Source: G963704535 sp963704535
GTDB lineage: Bacteria; Chloroflexota; Chloroflexia; Chloroflexales; Roseiflexaceae
Length of the DNA: 64,000 nt
Reading direction: 5' to 3'
Assembly (NCBI GenBank): GCA_963704535.1
Contig: OY969916.1
Coordinates: 3,348,001 to 3,412,000 of the forward strand
This document shows positions 37,237 through 46,757 of this stretch, in pieces. Every line of letters starts with the position of its first letter. Within the stretch, counting starts at the first letter, position 1. The notes under the pieces are model-generated. The model was given only the letters and a program-made list of their open reading frames with translations. It had not been told where the DNA came from and did not search any database. Position numbers and translations under genes: made by a program.

Positions 37237-39606
37237 TTAGCGACCTGCTTGCCGCAGGAGATCTCGAATGCGCGCTGGGGTAAAGGGTTGTTCGGTCACG
37301 CGCACGCCGAAGGGCGCCAGGGCGTCGGCAATCGCATTCATCACAGCGGGTACGGACCCAAGAATTCCGCCTTCGCCCATCGGTTTAACGCCATATGGAG
37401 TCAGCGGCGAGGGGGTCACGATGTGCTCGATGTGTATATATGGAGCTTCCGGCGCTGTGGGCAGCACATAATCGGCGAACGTCGTGGCTAGCAGCCGGCC
37501 ATCTTGATCATACGCCAGGTGTTCATACAAGGCCCCACCGATCCCTTGAACCGTCGCCCCCAGTATTTGCCCATCGACCACCATCGGGTTGAGCATGGTC
37601 CCGCAATCCTCGACCACGACATACTTGTTGAATGTCACTTGACCCGTCTCAATATCCACCTCAACGATGCAGGCGTGGGTCGCGTTGGAGAATGAGGCAA
37701 AGGGTGGGTCATAGCGGCTGGTCGTTTCTAAACCCGGCGTTTCGCCTTCCGGCAGCCCGGCGAGATGAAAATGCGCCGTATGGGCGATGTCTTTGAGGGT
37801 CAGTTCGCGATCAGGGACGCCCTTCACGCCCACGCGTCCGCCCCCGCGCAGTTCCAGATCCTCGGGGGCGGCTTCCATGAGGTGTGCGGCGATGCGGAAT
37901 ATCTTCTCGCGTATGGTGCGGCTGGCAGAGGATGTCGCCCCACTGCCGACAACCGCGCCGCGGCTCGCCTGTGTGCCGGCTCCGTACGGATCGCGCGCGG
38001 TATCCCCATAGAGGATGGTTATGTCGGCGATGTCGACGCCCAATTCTTCGGCGACCACCTGAGCCAGGGTTGTATCCAATCCCTGCCCGTGGTTTAAGAG
38101 CCCAACCATCACAGTGACGTGTCCAGTTGGCTCGACTCGCAGGGTGGCGCTATCCCAGCCGGAGATCGCGGCCCCCAGACTGTGATACAACTGGTTACTA
38201 AATGCGCCAGGCTCGATAAACGTCGCGATACCCAGGCCGAGATAACGCCCGTGTCGGCGGGCTTGCTCTTGCTCCCGGCGGAATTCTGGGTAATCGATCA
38301 GCTCAAGTGCTTTTTCGAAGGCTTGATCGATCGAAAGGAAGATCAGCGGAAACCCCATCGTGGTCATGTAGGGCTGATCCTCGGCTCGAACGATATTCCT
38401 GCGCCGCACTTCGATCGAATTCAGCCCGAGTTCGTGGGCAATGATCTCGACGATGCCCTCGTTGACAACGCTGAAGATATTGGGGGGCGCGCGGAATGGG
38501 CCGACCGGGCATTTGTTGGTCGCAACGGTGTAGGCATCATAGCTATAGTTTGCAATCTTCCAGTGCCCAGGGATATAACTCGCGCCCAGAGCGGTCCAGA
38601 TCTGGGCGGGCAGCGGGATAGCGGGGTAGGCGCCGGCATCGCTGAATAACCGGGAGCGCATGCCCAGGATGGTGCCGTCGGCCTTGACGGCTGCCTCAAT
38701 GTAGCAGGTTTCTTCCCGCGCGTGATGGCCTGAGCTGAGATTTTCAACCCGGTCTTCGATCCATTTCACCGGGCGACCAAGCTCGCGGGCAACCAGGCAC
38801 AGCACGACATCTTCACGCTGCAAGATCGACTTTTGCCCGAATCCGCCGCCGACATCGGGTGTGATCACGCGCACCCGGTGCGCCGGCAGGCCGAGCAGGC
38901 CGGCTAACATATCGCGGAGGCCATGCGGGATCTGCGTAGAGGCGTAATAGCGCATGGTTTGGCGGGCAACGTCCCAATCGGCGATCCCGCCGCGTGTTTC
39001 GAGGGGCGCGTGCGTTTGACGATGCTGGCGAAAAACCGCCGAAACGATTGTGTCGGCAGCCGCAAAAGCGCCGGCCACATCGCCGATCTCTTGCACATAA
39101 TGCGCGATGATGTTGTCGCCGAGTTCTTCGTCGACCAATGGGGCATTCGGGGCTACGGCTTTTTCGGCGTCGATCACGGGGGGCAGCAGCTCGTACTCGA
39201 CCTCAATTCGTTCCAAAGCATCTTCAGCTACATACCGGCTGCTCGCCACAACCACCACGACGGGATCGCCGGCGAAGCACACTTTGCCCAGGGCCAGTGG
39301 AAAGGTCCGAGTTGTTTTTGTGACTGGCGGATTTCCAGGCGCCACCATAGGTTGGGCGAGCTTTCCGGCCAGCATCTCCCCGGTGTACACTCCGAACACA
39401 CCCGGCATTGCTTGCGCCTGGCCGGTCTCGATCCGCTTGATTCGTGCATGGGCGTGCGGGCTGCGTAGGAAAGCAGCGTGGGCCATACGCGGCAGCTTGA
39501 TGTCGGCGATATACTGCCCGCGCCCAAGTAAAAAGCGCGGGTCTTCGACCCGCTGCACGCGCCGACCAATGAAATGGGAAGCGGATGGCTCGGCAGTGGT
39601 CGTCAT
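37237..39606 (-). CDS. Molybdenum hydroxylase large subunit (CoxL-like, not form I)
   Basis: This 789-residue subunit binds the molybdenum cytosine-dinucleotide-type cofactor. It has the xanthine-dehydrogenase family features: GRRVQRVEDPRFLLGRGQY at the N-terminus, TPDVGGGFGQK, PYGVKPMGEGGILG with the catalytic Glu, and HGQGLDTTLAQVVAEELGV. The active-site loop reads CPVGPFRAPPN and lacks the AYxCSFR signature with Cys that marks true (form I) CO dehydrogenase. It is better called an aldehyde/N-heterocycle oxidoreductase or form II-like enzyme of unknown substrate. A MITE-like copy separates it from the FAD subunit gene. Confidence 0.88.
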   Translation of the reverse strand: MTTTAEPSASHFIGRRVQRVEDPRFLLGRGQYIADIKLPRMAHAAFLRSPHAHARIKRIETGQAQAMPGVFGVYTGEMLAGKLAQPMVAPGNPPVTKTTRTFPLALGKVCFAGDPVVVVVASSRYVAEDALERIEVEYELLPPVIDAEKAVAPNAPLVDEELGDNIIAHYVQEIGDVAGAFAAADTIVSAVFRQHRQTHAPLETRGGIADWDVARQTMRYYASTQIPHGLRDMLAGLLGLPAHRVRVITPDVGGGFGQKSILQREDVVLCLVARELGRPVKWIEDRVENLSSGHHAREETCYIEAAVKADGTILGMRSRLFSDAGAYPAIPLPAQIWTALGASYIPGHWKIANYSYDAYTVATNKCPVGPFRAPPNIFSVVNEGIVEIIAHELGLNSIEVRRRNIVRAEDQPYMTTMGFPLIFLSIDQAFEKALELIDYPEFRREQEQARRHGRYLGLGIATFIEPGAFSNQLYHSLGAAISGWDSATLRVEPTGHVTVMVGLLNHGQGLDTTLAQVVAEELGVDIADITILYGDTARDPYGAGTQASRGAVVGSGATSSASRTIREKIFRIAAHLMEAAPEDLELRGGGRVGVKGVPDRELTLKDIAHTAHFHLAGLPEGETPGLETTSRYDPPFASFSNATHACIVEVDIETGQVTFNKYVVVEDCGTMLNPMVVDGQILGATVQGIGGALYEHLAYDQDGRLLATTFADYVLPTAPEAPYIHIEHIVTPSPLTPYGVKPMGEGGILGSVPAVMNAIADALAPFGVRVTEQPFTPARIRDLLRQAGR

Positions 39607-39630
39607 CTCTACACCTCCGTATCAGCGTTT

Positions 39631-39708
39631 AGACAAGGTTCTTGTCTACTTTGCAATGTGGGTGGGCTATTGTATGAGGGGTGGCCCCCTCAAACTCCCC
39701 CTTTTTCC
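39631..39708. repeat. MITE-like repeat inside the molybdenum hydroxylase operon
   Basis: It begins AGACAAGGTTCTTGTCTACTTTGCAATGTG, has a GGGGTGGCCCC core and ends in CCCCCTTTTT. It fills most of the 109-base gap between the FAD and molybdenum subunit genes, so the operon transcript carries a large hairpin here. Confidence 0.78.
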
Positions 39709-39715
39709 AGCGATG

Positions 39716-40591
39716 CTATGCGACGCTAGCTCGCCGAACTGCTTCGGCTATGGCGCGCCCGGCCAACACCGTGGCCACCTCTCGACGATAGGCGGCCGAA
39801 GCGTGCATATCACTGCTCGGGTCAAGCAGGTTCGGGAGATCCGCCACCAATGCCCGAATCGTCTGCTGATCGAGTTGCTGCCCCAATAATTGCTTCTCGA
39901 TCGGCGCTGCTCGCACGGGGGTACCTCCGACGCCAAATAACCCCAACCGCGCATCCGAGCAGCGCCCCGACTCATCCAGGGTCACGAGCGCGATCGCTCC
40001 GACGAGCGCCAGATCATTCTGCCGCGAAGCTACCTCTTGAATAGCCCATCCCGTCCGTGGTGGGAGACAGGGGAAGCGAATTTCGGTCAAAATCTCGTCG
40101 GGTTGGAGGGCTGTGGTGAGCGCGGAGACGAAAAATTCGTCGGAGTTGAGCTGACGCACGCGACCACCGGCGCCGTTGACGACAAACTGAGCGTCTAACG
40201 CCTTCGCCAACGCTGGAAGCTCCGCCGCTGGGTGAGCCAAGGCCAAGCTCCCGCCGATGGTTCCACGATTGCGAATCGGGATGTGTCCGACCCAGGATAA
40301 GGTTTCGGCGAGCAGCGGCACGTGTTTGAGGACAACGGTGCTACGTTCCGCCGTTCGTTGCCGGGTCATCGCCCCAACACAGAGGCTGCCGTCGGTGGTC
40401 TGGATGTAGGTCAGTTCAGCTACGCGATTCAAATCGACGATCACGGCGGGACGTACCCTGCGTACATTCATCAAGGGCATCAGGCTCTGCCCTCCGGCCA
40501 TGAGCCTGGCCTCCCCACTATATCGTCCAAGCAACTCAAGCGCTTCCTGGAGATTCGCCGGCGCGTAATACTCAAAGGCGGGTGGTTTCAT
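39716..40591 (-). CDS. coxM: Molybdenum hydroxylase FAD subunit (CoxM-like)
   Basis: This 291-residue flavoprotein has the two FAD-binding motifs of the family, AGGQSLMPLMNVR (about 31-43) and the GTIGGSLALAHPAAELP loop (about 107-124). It accepts electrons from the iron-sulphur subunit and passes them to quinone or another acceptor. The ATG at 40591 follows GGAGGAG; one at 40627 is less likely. It is first in the operon M-L-S. No accessory maturation genes (coxDEF type) are visible in the window. Confidence 0.9.
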   Translation of the reverse strand: MKPPAFEYYAPANLQEALELLGRYSGEARLMAGGQSLMPLMNVRRVRPAVIVDLNRVAELTYIQTTDGSLCVGAMTRQRTAERSTVVLKHVPLLAETLSWVGHIPIRNRGTIGGSLALAHPAAELPALAKALDAQFVVNGAGGRVRQLNSDEFFVSALTTALQPDEILTEIRFPCLPPRTGWAIQEVASRQNDLALVGAIALVTLDESGRCSDARLGLFGVGGTPVRAAPIEKQLLGQQLDQQTIRALVADLPNLLDPSSDMHASAAYRREVATVLAGRAIAEAVRRASVA

Positions 40592-40686
40592 ATACTCCTC
40601 CAGCAGCACCACTTGACGGAGCGGCAAAATAGGTGATGGGGATTCGGGTTGCGTTGATTGTTCAACCTCTCATGCAGCTCGCCGCA

Positions 40687-40696
40687 ATTATAGCAT
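40687..40696 (-). promoter_or_regulatory. Extended -10 promoter of coxM-type operon
   Basis: On the minus strand TGCTATAAT, an extended -10 element, lies about 95 bases before the coxM ATG. No good -35 box is visible, as is usual for extended -10 promoters. Confidence 0.45.
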
Positions 40697-40738
40697 GCGC
40701 GAGTCACGCCAGCCGCACCCTTGTGCCTCCAGGGCGAT

Positions 40739-40774
40739 TGTAAAGTTTGTAAAGATAATTTAAGGGATGTAAAG
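40739..40774. promoter_or_regulatory. Three TGTAAAG direct repeats in divergent region
   Basis: TGTAAAG occurs at 40739, 40748 and 40768 between the divergent coxM-type and metalloprotease genes. This could be a regulator-binding array; the same word is also the inner arm of the MITE-like repeat, so it may instead be repeat debris. Confidence 0.35.
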
Positions 40775-40901
40775 CCTGTCCTTGCGGGGAATCTAGCCTT
40801 TGGATCGCTTCCTGGGGCGGTAAGTTGCATTTACACAAAAGGTATCGAGCACGTTAAATATCTTGACAGAACGCTTATCATAGACTTACCTCTTTTCCTC
40901 G

Positions 40902-41016
40902 GACAAGGTTTCAGGTGGCGCCATTCTACTTTACAGTGTGAGTGGGGGAGACTGAGGGGGCTGCCCCCTCAAACCCCCTTTTTTCACAGAACTGTAAAGT
41001 CCCAAAGAACCTTGTC
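40902..41016. repeat. MITE-like palindromic repeat, complete long copy
   Basis: It starts GACAAGGTTTCAGGTGGCGCC and ends AAAGAACCTTGTC. It sits 83 bases before the metalloprotease start codon, between that gene and any upstream promoter. Confidence 0.86.
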
Positions 41017-41098
41017 TCGCGCTGAAACCATCTCGGCAGAGTTGGTGATCGACCACGTCGTCAGGACAGGTGCGGAGTACCTGATACAGGAGGGTGCC

Positions 41099-42895
41099 AT
41101 GAGCAAGCGATTCGTGCATCTTATGTGCCTGCTTGGGCTAGCGCTGCTGATCGTCACGCCGGTGGCGGCGAGAACGCCCGACTTCCATGCCCTCGCTCCC
41201 GGTGAGTCGGTTGTCTTCACGCAGACCGTCCCGATCAACCTGGTGTTGATCGGCTACGACGCGCCGGACCAGAACGCCCTGCTCGACACGCTGCCGGCCG
41301 CCTACGAGCCGGTCGTGCGTTTCCCGATCTTCTATGGCCTGCCCGCCAAACCAATCGGGCTGCACTTCGACTTCACCTACCGCACGGTCGATGCCGGCGC
41401 GGCGTTCGAGGATCGCTTCTTCGGCTACCTTACAAGCCACGGGCAGCCAGGCCCGCTCACGCAGTTCCAGCAGCAGTACAACGACCAGCAGCACAATCTG
41501 CTCGATGTGACCGGGCCGGTGCTGTACATCGATGCACCAGCGACGGAGCAATGGCTGGCGACCCAGAGCAAGCGCGCGCTCGACATCGACATCGAGCGCG
41601 GCTACACGATCTACTTTATCAACTGGTACGGCCGCGATGACTTCCAGTTCCACGTCTACACGAAGACCGATGAACCGGACCCGGAGACCGGCTTCAACTT
41701 CGGCCAGCGGGATGAGAGCAGGCTGAACGCTTGGGGCGGCTCCTCCAGCCGCACCTGGTTCTACGATCTTTCGGCCGGCCCTGACTTCAACACCGGAAAC
41801 TGGAACCTCGACGACGACGACCTGACCGGGGAGGGCCTGCCCGACTATCGCATCCCCCCGATCTGGGAGTACGACCAGCACGGCTACCGCGAGCCAGCGC
41901 GGCTATTCGACGACCTGGCGCTGGTGACGCGCTATGTCGGCATCAACCTGCTCTTTACCAGCTCGACCCTCTTCGACCCAATGGTCACGGCGCCGGGGCC
42001 AGGCGGCGACAAGATCATCCATATCGAAGTGCTCCAGGACGACCCGGCCAGCGATGGGCGCGACACCTTCGACCCGGCTGTCATTCGCCGGGCGTTTCGC
42101 TCCTTCCAGCCCTACTATGATTGGAAGGTCAAGGTCGAGGAAACCGATCCGATCGATCCGGGCGCCCAGCGGGCCTTCCGCATCTGGACCGGCCTGCTTG
42201 AGGAGGACGACTGCTGGAACGCGCACCGCGGCCCGTTTGACGAGTTGTTCTGCTACTTCGATAGCCACGTGAGCGATTATGTTCCAGCCTACGATCCGAA
42301 CGATTATGTGGGCGAGGTGTTCTTCTTCAATACGACCGACGCGAACCAGGGCGACCTGTTCGGCGCGCTGGGCTTCGGGGTCGACAATCGCGTCGACGGC
42401 ACGCAGACCTATATCTTCGAGATCGCCAGCCCTGGGACCGTCGCGGAAGGCTACGGGATGAGCGTCGTCACCATCCACGAGTTCGGGCACCACATTGGGT
42501 TTTCACACCCCCAGGCCGGCTACGATTCCGTGCGCGGCCTGAACTACAATCCGCTGAATGATTTCTATTACGTCCGGGCGGGCAACGCCAGCGACTCGGT
42601 GATGAACGTCCTGCGGGTGAGCAATGACTTCGGGCAGTTCGACCGCGATAATATGTACCGCTGGGAGATGGCCGGCTACTTGAACAAGGCCAATGCCCTG
42701 CTCGACGATATCCTGGCCCACCCGGACGCGGGTAAGTTCGAGAAGCAGCTCCGGCGAGCGGATCGGTATGCCCGGCGCGCGCAGCACGACTTCGAGCGCT
42801 GGCAATACCTGGATGCAGTGCGGGCCGCGTTCCGTGCCTACAATCTGGTCGCCGGGGTCGCGGCGAAACTGGGGATCGACTGGCGCGACGCCTGA
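41099..42895 (+). CDS. Secreted zinc metalloprotease (HEXXH)
   Basis: This 598-residue protein has a signal peptide (LMCLLGLALLIVTPVAA) and, near residue 460, the zincin motif IHEFGHHIGFSHP, matching HExxHxxGxxH with three zinc-binding His. The metzincin Met turn may be the SDSVMNVLRV segment about 45 residues later. Upstream it has a long domain I do not recognise (PINLVLIGYDAPDQNALLDT onward). The C-terminal 60 residues form charged helices. The ATG at 41099 is preceded by AGGAGGG, so the open frame upstream, which runs through a repeat, is not coding. It probably works with the neighbouring subtilases outside the cell. Confidence 0.85.
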   Translation: MSKRFVHLMCLLGLALLIVTPVAARTPDFHALAPGESVVFTQTVPINLVLIGYDAPDQNALLDTLPAAYEPVVRFPIFYGLPAKPIGLHFDFTYRTVDAGAAFEDRFFGYLTSHGQPGPLTQFQQQYNDQQHNLLDVTGPVLYIDAPATEQWLATQSKRALDIDIERGYTIYFINWYGRDDFQFHVYTKTDEPDPETGFNFGQRDESRLNAWGGSSSRTWFYDLSAGPDFNTGNWNLDDDDLTGEGLPDYRIPPIWEYDQHGYREPARLFDDLALVTRYVGINLLFTSSTLFDPMVTAPGPGGDKIIHIEVLQDDPASDGRDTFDPAVIRRAFRSFQPYYDWKVKVEETDPIDPGAQRAFRIWTGLLEEDDCWNAHRGPFDELFCYFDSHVSDYVPAYDPNDYVGEVFFFNTTDANQGDLFGALGFGVDNRVDGTQTYIFEIASPGTVAEGYGMSVVTIHEFGHHIGFSHPQAGYDSVRGLNYNPLNDFYYVRAGNASDSVMNVLRVSNDFGQFDRDNMYRWEMAGYLNKANALLDDILAHPDAGKFEKQLRRADRYARRAQHDFERWQYLDAVRAAFRAYNLVAGVAAKLGIDWRDA

Positions 42896-42903
42896 TCGGT
42901 ATC

Positions 42904-42933
42904 TTGCCATCCCCATCATCGATCGCGTACAAT
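42904..42933 (+). promoter_or_regulatory. Promoter of second subtilase gene
   Basis: TTGCCA (42904-42909) and TACAAT (42928-42933) are 18 bases apart. The start codon is 258 bases downstream, leaving a long leader that contains a hairpin at 42949-42977 (GGGTCAGCC ... TTGACCC). Confidence 0.5.
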
Positions 42934-43190
42934 AGAGTCCCATGGTTCGGGTCAGCCATGCGGCTGTGCTTTGACCCTCCCCGACGCAAAAGAGAGGAGC
43001 AGCACACGCGCCTACATACCGGCGTTTGATTTCGATCTACCCGATCGCTGGTCCTCGCCGCACCACCACACTCATTCCACACACGATCCTGCCTTCATCG
43101 CCGCCCCATCCCACACCGCTACTCACTGTGCGCCGACCATTCATACTCGCTTTTCGATTATCGTTCGTTCGTGAGAAGGAGGTCGTCACC

Positions 43191-46100
43191 GTGCGTCCGC
43201 AGAAGAGAAGCCACCGACTGCCGATTGTGCTGCTGTTCATCCTGGCATTGGCGGTCGGGTCGGTCCCGGCGCTGGCCCAGCAGAGCGCGCCCAGCGGCGT
43301 CACGGCGCAGCCGGCAATGCCGCAGCGCGCCACCGAACTCGACGCGATCAAAGATGGCACCCCCAGCGACGCGGCCACCGAGCTGAGTGTCGGCGGCAAC
43401 CTGGTCAGCCTGATCGTCAAGCTGGACGCCGCGCCGCTGGCCTCCTACGGCGGCGGCGTGCCGGGCCTGGCGGCCACCAGCCCGCGCGCCACCGGCGCGC
43501 CGCAGCTCGACGCCCGCTCGCCCGAGGCCCGCCGCTACCTGGATTACCTCGACCAGCGCCAGCGCGACTTCGCGGCCCTCGCGGCCACGCAGGTCCCGCA
43601 GGCCCGCATCACCGCGCACTACCGCCACGTCTTCGGCGGCGTGGCGCTGCTGGTGCCGGCCGACCAGGTCGATCAGGTGGCCAAACTGCCCGGCGTCACC
43701 GGGGTCTACCGCGGCGAGTGGCACCAACTCACGGCCAACCGCAACCCGCAGTTTATCGGCGCGCCGACGATCTGGCAGGCACTGGGCGGGCGCAACGAGG
43801 CCGGCGAGGACGTGGTCGTGGGCGTGATCGACAGCGGGATCTGGCCGGAGCACCCATCGTTCGCCGACGACGGCAGCTACCCGCCGGCGCCGGCCGGCTG
43901 GGGCGGCGCATGCGAGGCGCCCCTGGACTCCTCGCCGGTGATCACCTGCACCAATAAGCTGATCGGCGCGCGGGCGTTCATCGAGACCTACAAGGCAGCC
44001 GTGGGCCTAGGGCCGGGCGAGTACGACTCGGCCCGCGACGACGACGGCCACGGCACCCACACCGCCAGCACCGCCGCCGGCAACAGCGGCGTGCCGGCCG
44101 AGATCTTCGGCATCAGCCGCGGCACGATCTCCGGCATCGCCCCGCGCGCCCACGTGGCGGCCTACAAAGCCTGCGGCGCGATCGGCTGCGCCACTGCCGA
44201 CCTGGTGGCGGCGATCGACCAGGCGGTGGCCGACGGCGTGGACGTGATCAACTACTCGATCAGCGGCGGCAACAACCCCTACGCCGAGCCGACCGAGCTG
44301 GCCTTCCTGGACGCCTACGCGGCGGGCGTGTTCGTCGCCGCATCGGCCGGCAACTCCGGCCCCGACGCGGGTACCGTAGCCCACCGCGGCGGCTGGGTGA
44401 CGACCGTGGCCGCCAGCACCAGCGACCGCCACTTCATCAGCAAGCTGACGCTGCGCTCGATCACCGGCACGCTGACTCTGGAGGGCGCATCGATCACCGC
44501 CGGCGTGCCCGACTTCACCCCGGTGGTGCTGGCCCTGTCGCTGGACGATCGGTTCTGCGGCACTCCATTCGCGGCCGGCTCGGTCGCCGGCAAGATCGTG
44601 GCCTGCGAGCGCGGCGGCGACATCGCGCGGATCGAGAAGGGCTACAATGTCCTCCAGGGCGGCGCGGTCGGCATGATCCAGTACAACCCCACGCTGGCCG
44701 ACATCGAAACCGATAACCACTGGCTGCCCACGGTCCACCTGGCCGACGGCACGTCGTTCCTGGCGTTTATGAACAGCAACGGTGCCGTCGAGGCCAAGTT
44801 CACGCAGGGCGCGTCTAAGAGAGTCCAGGGCGACGTCATGGCGTCCTTCAGCTCGCGCGGCCCGACCCCCGACGGCGGCCTGATCAAGCCCGACATCACC
44901 GCCCCCGGCGTGCAGGTGCTGGCCGGCAACACACCTGCCCCCCGCCAGGATGTCATCCTCGGCCCGCCCGGCCAGAGCTTCCAGGCCATCGCCGGCACCT
45001 CGATGTCCAGCCCGCACATCGCCGGCGCGGCGGCGCTGCTCAGGGATCTGCACCCCGACTGGACGCCGGGCCAGGTCAAGTCGGCGCTGATGACCACCGC
45101 GCTGTTCGCGACCGTGGTCAAGGAGGACGCCACCGCGCCGGCCGACCCATACGACACCGGCTCCGGTCGGGTCGACCTGACCAAGGCCGGCGATCCCGGC
45201 CTGACCTTCGACGTGACGGCCGACCAGTACGCCAGCAGCGCCGCGCACCAGTGGGACCTGAACTACCCCAGCATCTCGGTCCCGGCCATGCCCGGTCGGC
45301 TCACCGTCACTCGCACCGCCCACAGCGAGCTTGACCGGGACAGCACCTGGACCGTGACGACCAGCGCGCCGGAGGGCGTGACGATCAGCGTCAGCCCGCC
45401 CAAGCTGACGGTGCCGGCACGCGGCTACGCCAGCTTCGCCGTGACGATCGAGGCCAAGAACCTGCCGGAGGGCACCTACTTCGGCGACATCACGCTCTCG
45501 CACCGGGGCATCAACGTTCGCCTGCCGATCGCGTTCGCCCGCGTGCAGCCGACCGTGGCGCTGGCGAAGGACTGCGCGCCGGCCTCGATCCCGCGCGGTG
45601 CCACGACCGATTGTACCGTCCACGTCGCTAACAACACAGCCGGCCCGGCGCAGGTCAGCATCCGCGACGCCGTGCCGCGCGGCCTGGAGATCGTGCCCGG
45701 CAGCGTGAGCGGCGCCGACGTCAGCGGCAACCTGCTGACCTTCAACGGGCGCGTCTTGGCCCCCAGCACCGCCACAGTCGAAGTCACCAGCACCGACCGG
45801 GCGCCCTATGGCTACCTGCCGCTGGCCAGCCTAGGCGTCCCGCCGCTCACCGGCGTGTGTACCAGTTGCGACGAGGCGGCCGTCTCCTTCGATGTCCCTG
45901 CCTTCACCTACGGCGGGCTCACCTACACCCACGTAACCATGGTCAGCAACGGCTACCTGGTCGCCGGCGAGAACTTCGCCGTCGCCTTTCTCAACCAGCG
46001 CCTGCCCAGCCTAACGCCGCCGAACAACATGATCGCGCCCTACTGGACCGACCTGGACCTGGACGGCGACCTGCCGAGCGACGGGGGCGCCGGCACATGG

Positions 46101-46538
46101 TCGGCAGCGTTCGTGACCAACGGCGTCACCAACTGGTTCGTGGCCGAGTGGACCGGCGCGGCCCGCTTCAGCTTCCCTGGGACGGCCCACTCGTTCCAGA
46201 TCTGGATCACGCTTGGCACCGACGAAGTCTTTATGACCTACGGCCCCAACACGCCCACCGAGACGCGCGTGACCGTAGGCGCCGAGAACTTCGACGGCAC
46301 CGTCGGCGACAACCATTATGTCGACATATCGTCGAGCCTGGTCAACGGCCAGGGCATCGCGCCGGTCGAGAACGACGAACTGGAAGTCATCACGGCCGGC
46401 GACCCCGGCGGGCACACAATCGCCTACCAGTTGCGCGGCGCGCGCAGGGGCAGCTACCTCAACACCGCCGAGATGACATCGCCGCTATTCCTGGGGGTGA
46501 ATTTAGCGTCGGCGCAGATAGAAGTGACCAATCGGTAG
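43191..46538 (+). CDS. Large secreted subtilase with PA and DUF11-like domains
   Basis: This 1115-residue preproprotein has a signal peptide (LPIVLLFILALAVGSVPALA), an I9-type propeptide, and an S8 domain with Asp in VVVGVIDSGIWPEHPSF, His in DDDGHGTHTAST and Ser in AIAGTSMSSPHIAGAA. A protease-associated (PA) insertion of about 120 residues lies between His and Ser, as in cucumisin-like enzymes. Downstream come a fibronectin-like domain and a DUF11-like repeat (VALAKDCAPASIPRGATTDC). The GTG at 43191 with GAAGGAGG upstream is chosen because the signal peptide starts there. A strong terminator follows. Confidence 0.9.
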   Translation: MRPQKRSHRLPIVLLFILALAVGSVPALAQQSAPSGVTAQPAMPQRATELDAIKDGTPSDAATELSVGGNLVSLIVKLDAAPLASYGGGVPGLAATSPRATGAPQLDARSPEARRYLDYLDQRQRDFAALAATQVPQARITAHYRHVFGGVALLVPADQVDQVAKLPGVTGVYRGEWHQLTANRNPQFIGAPTIWQALGGRNEAGEDVVVGVIDSGIWPEHPSFADDGSYPPAPAGWGGACEAPLDSSPVITCTNKLIGARAFIETYKAAVGLGPGEYDSARDDDGHGTHTASTAAGNSGVPAEIFGISRGTISGIAPRAHVAAYKACGAIGCATADLVAAIDQAVADGVDVINYSISGGNNPYAEPTELAFLDAYAAGVFVAASAGNSGPDAGTVAHRGGWVTTVAASTSDRHFISKLTLRSITGTLTLEGASITAGVPDFTPVVLALSLDDRFCGTPFAAGSVAGKIVACERGGDIARIEKGYNVLQGGAVGMIQYNPTLADIETDNHWLPTVHLADGTSFLAFMNSNGAVEAKFTQGASKRVQGDVMASFSSRGPTPDGGLIKPDITAPGVQVLAGNTPAPRQDVILGPPGQSFQAIAGTSMSSPHIAGAAALLRDLHPDWTPGQVKSALMTTALFATVVKEDATAPADPYDTGSGRVDLTKAGDPGLTFDVTADQYASSAAHQWDLNYPSISVPAMPGRLTVTRTAHSELDRDSTWTVTTSAPEGVTISVSPPKLTVPARGYASFAVTIEAKNLPEGTYFGDITLSHRGINVRLPIAFARVQPTVALAKDCAPASIPRGATTDCTVHVANNTAGPAQVSIRDAVPRGLEIVPGSVSGADVSGNLLTFNGRVLAPSTATVEVTSTDRAPYGYLPLASLGVPPLTGVCTSCDEAAVSFDVPAFTYGGLTYTHVTMVSNGYLVAGENFAVAFLNQRLPSLTPPNNMIAPYWTDLDLDGDLPSDGGAGTWSAAFVTNGVTNWFVAEWTGAARFSFPGTAHSFQIWITLGTDEVFMTYGPNTPTETRVTVGAENFDGTVGDNHYVDISSSLVNGQGIAPVENDELEVITAGDPGGHTIAYQLRGARRGSYLNTAEMTSPLFLGVNLASAQIEVTNR

Positions 46539-46562
46539 CCAGGCCATCCGGTCTTGAATGTA

Positions 46563-46603
46563 GGCCGCGGGCGAACTGGTCCTCAGTTCGCCCGCGGCTT
46601 TGT
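46563..46603 (+). terminator. Rho-independent terminator
   Basis: GCCGCGGGCGAACTG and CAGTTCGCCCGCGGC form a 15-base perfect stem followed by TTTGTTG. It lies 25 bases after the second subtilase stop codon. Confidence 0.88.
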
Positions 46604-46727
46604 TGGTCTTCAGGTGATGATGAATTTATAACACTTTGCTCATCTTCGTACGCCGGTTCCCGCCCTCATATCGCTCCCCAAAGAGATAAAAGGGCAGATC
46701 GACCGTCGTATATTTATTGAATCATTC

Positions 46728-46757
46728 TTGACAGATCATTCATAATACTCCTATACT
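46728..46757 (+). promoter_or_regulatory. Consensus-like promoter of third subtilase gene
   Basis: TTGACA (46728-46733) and TATACT (46752-46757) are 18 bases apart in an AT-rich patch. The next start codon is at 47213, so the leader would be about 450 bases and include a G-rich repeat at 47080-47125. Confidence 0.65.

Noticed and set aside
37237..39606. Annotation as carbon monoxide dehydrogenase large subunit
   Set aside because: The AYxCSFR active-site signature is absent; only family-level assignment is supported.
40721..41098. Upstream extension of the metalloprotease frame
   Set aside because: It runs through a MITE-like repeat, lacks a ribosome site, and would place the signal peptide 126 residues inside the protein.
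43026..43190. Upstream extension of the second subtilase frame
   Set aside because: The GTG at 43191 has a strong ribosome site and starts the signal peptide directly.
44007..45623. 538-codon minus-strand frame opposite the second subtilase
   Set aside because: The plus strand carries the catalytic triad and domain order; the antisense frame is a GC-driven shadow.
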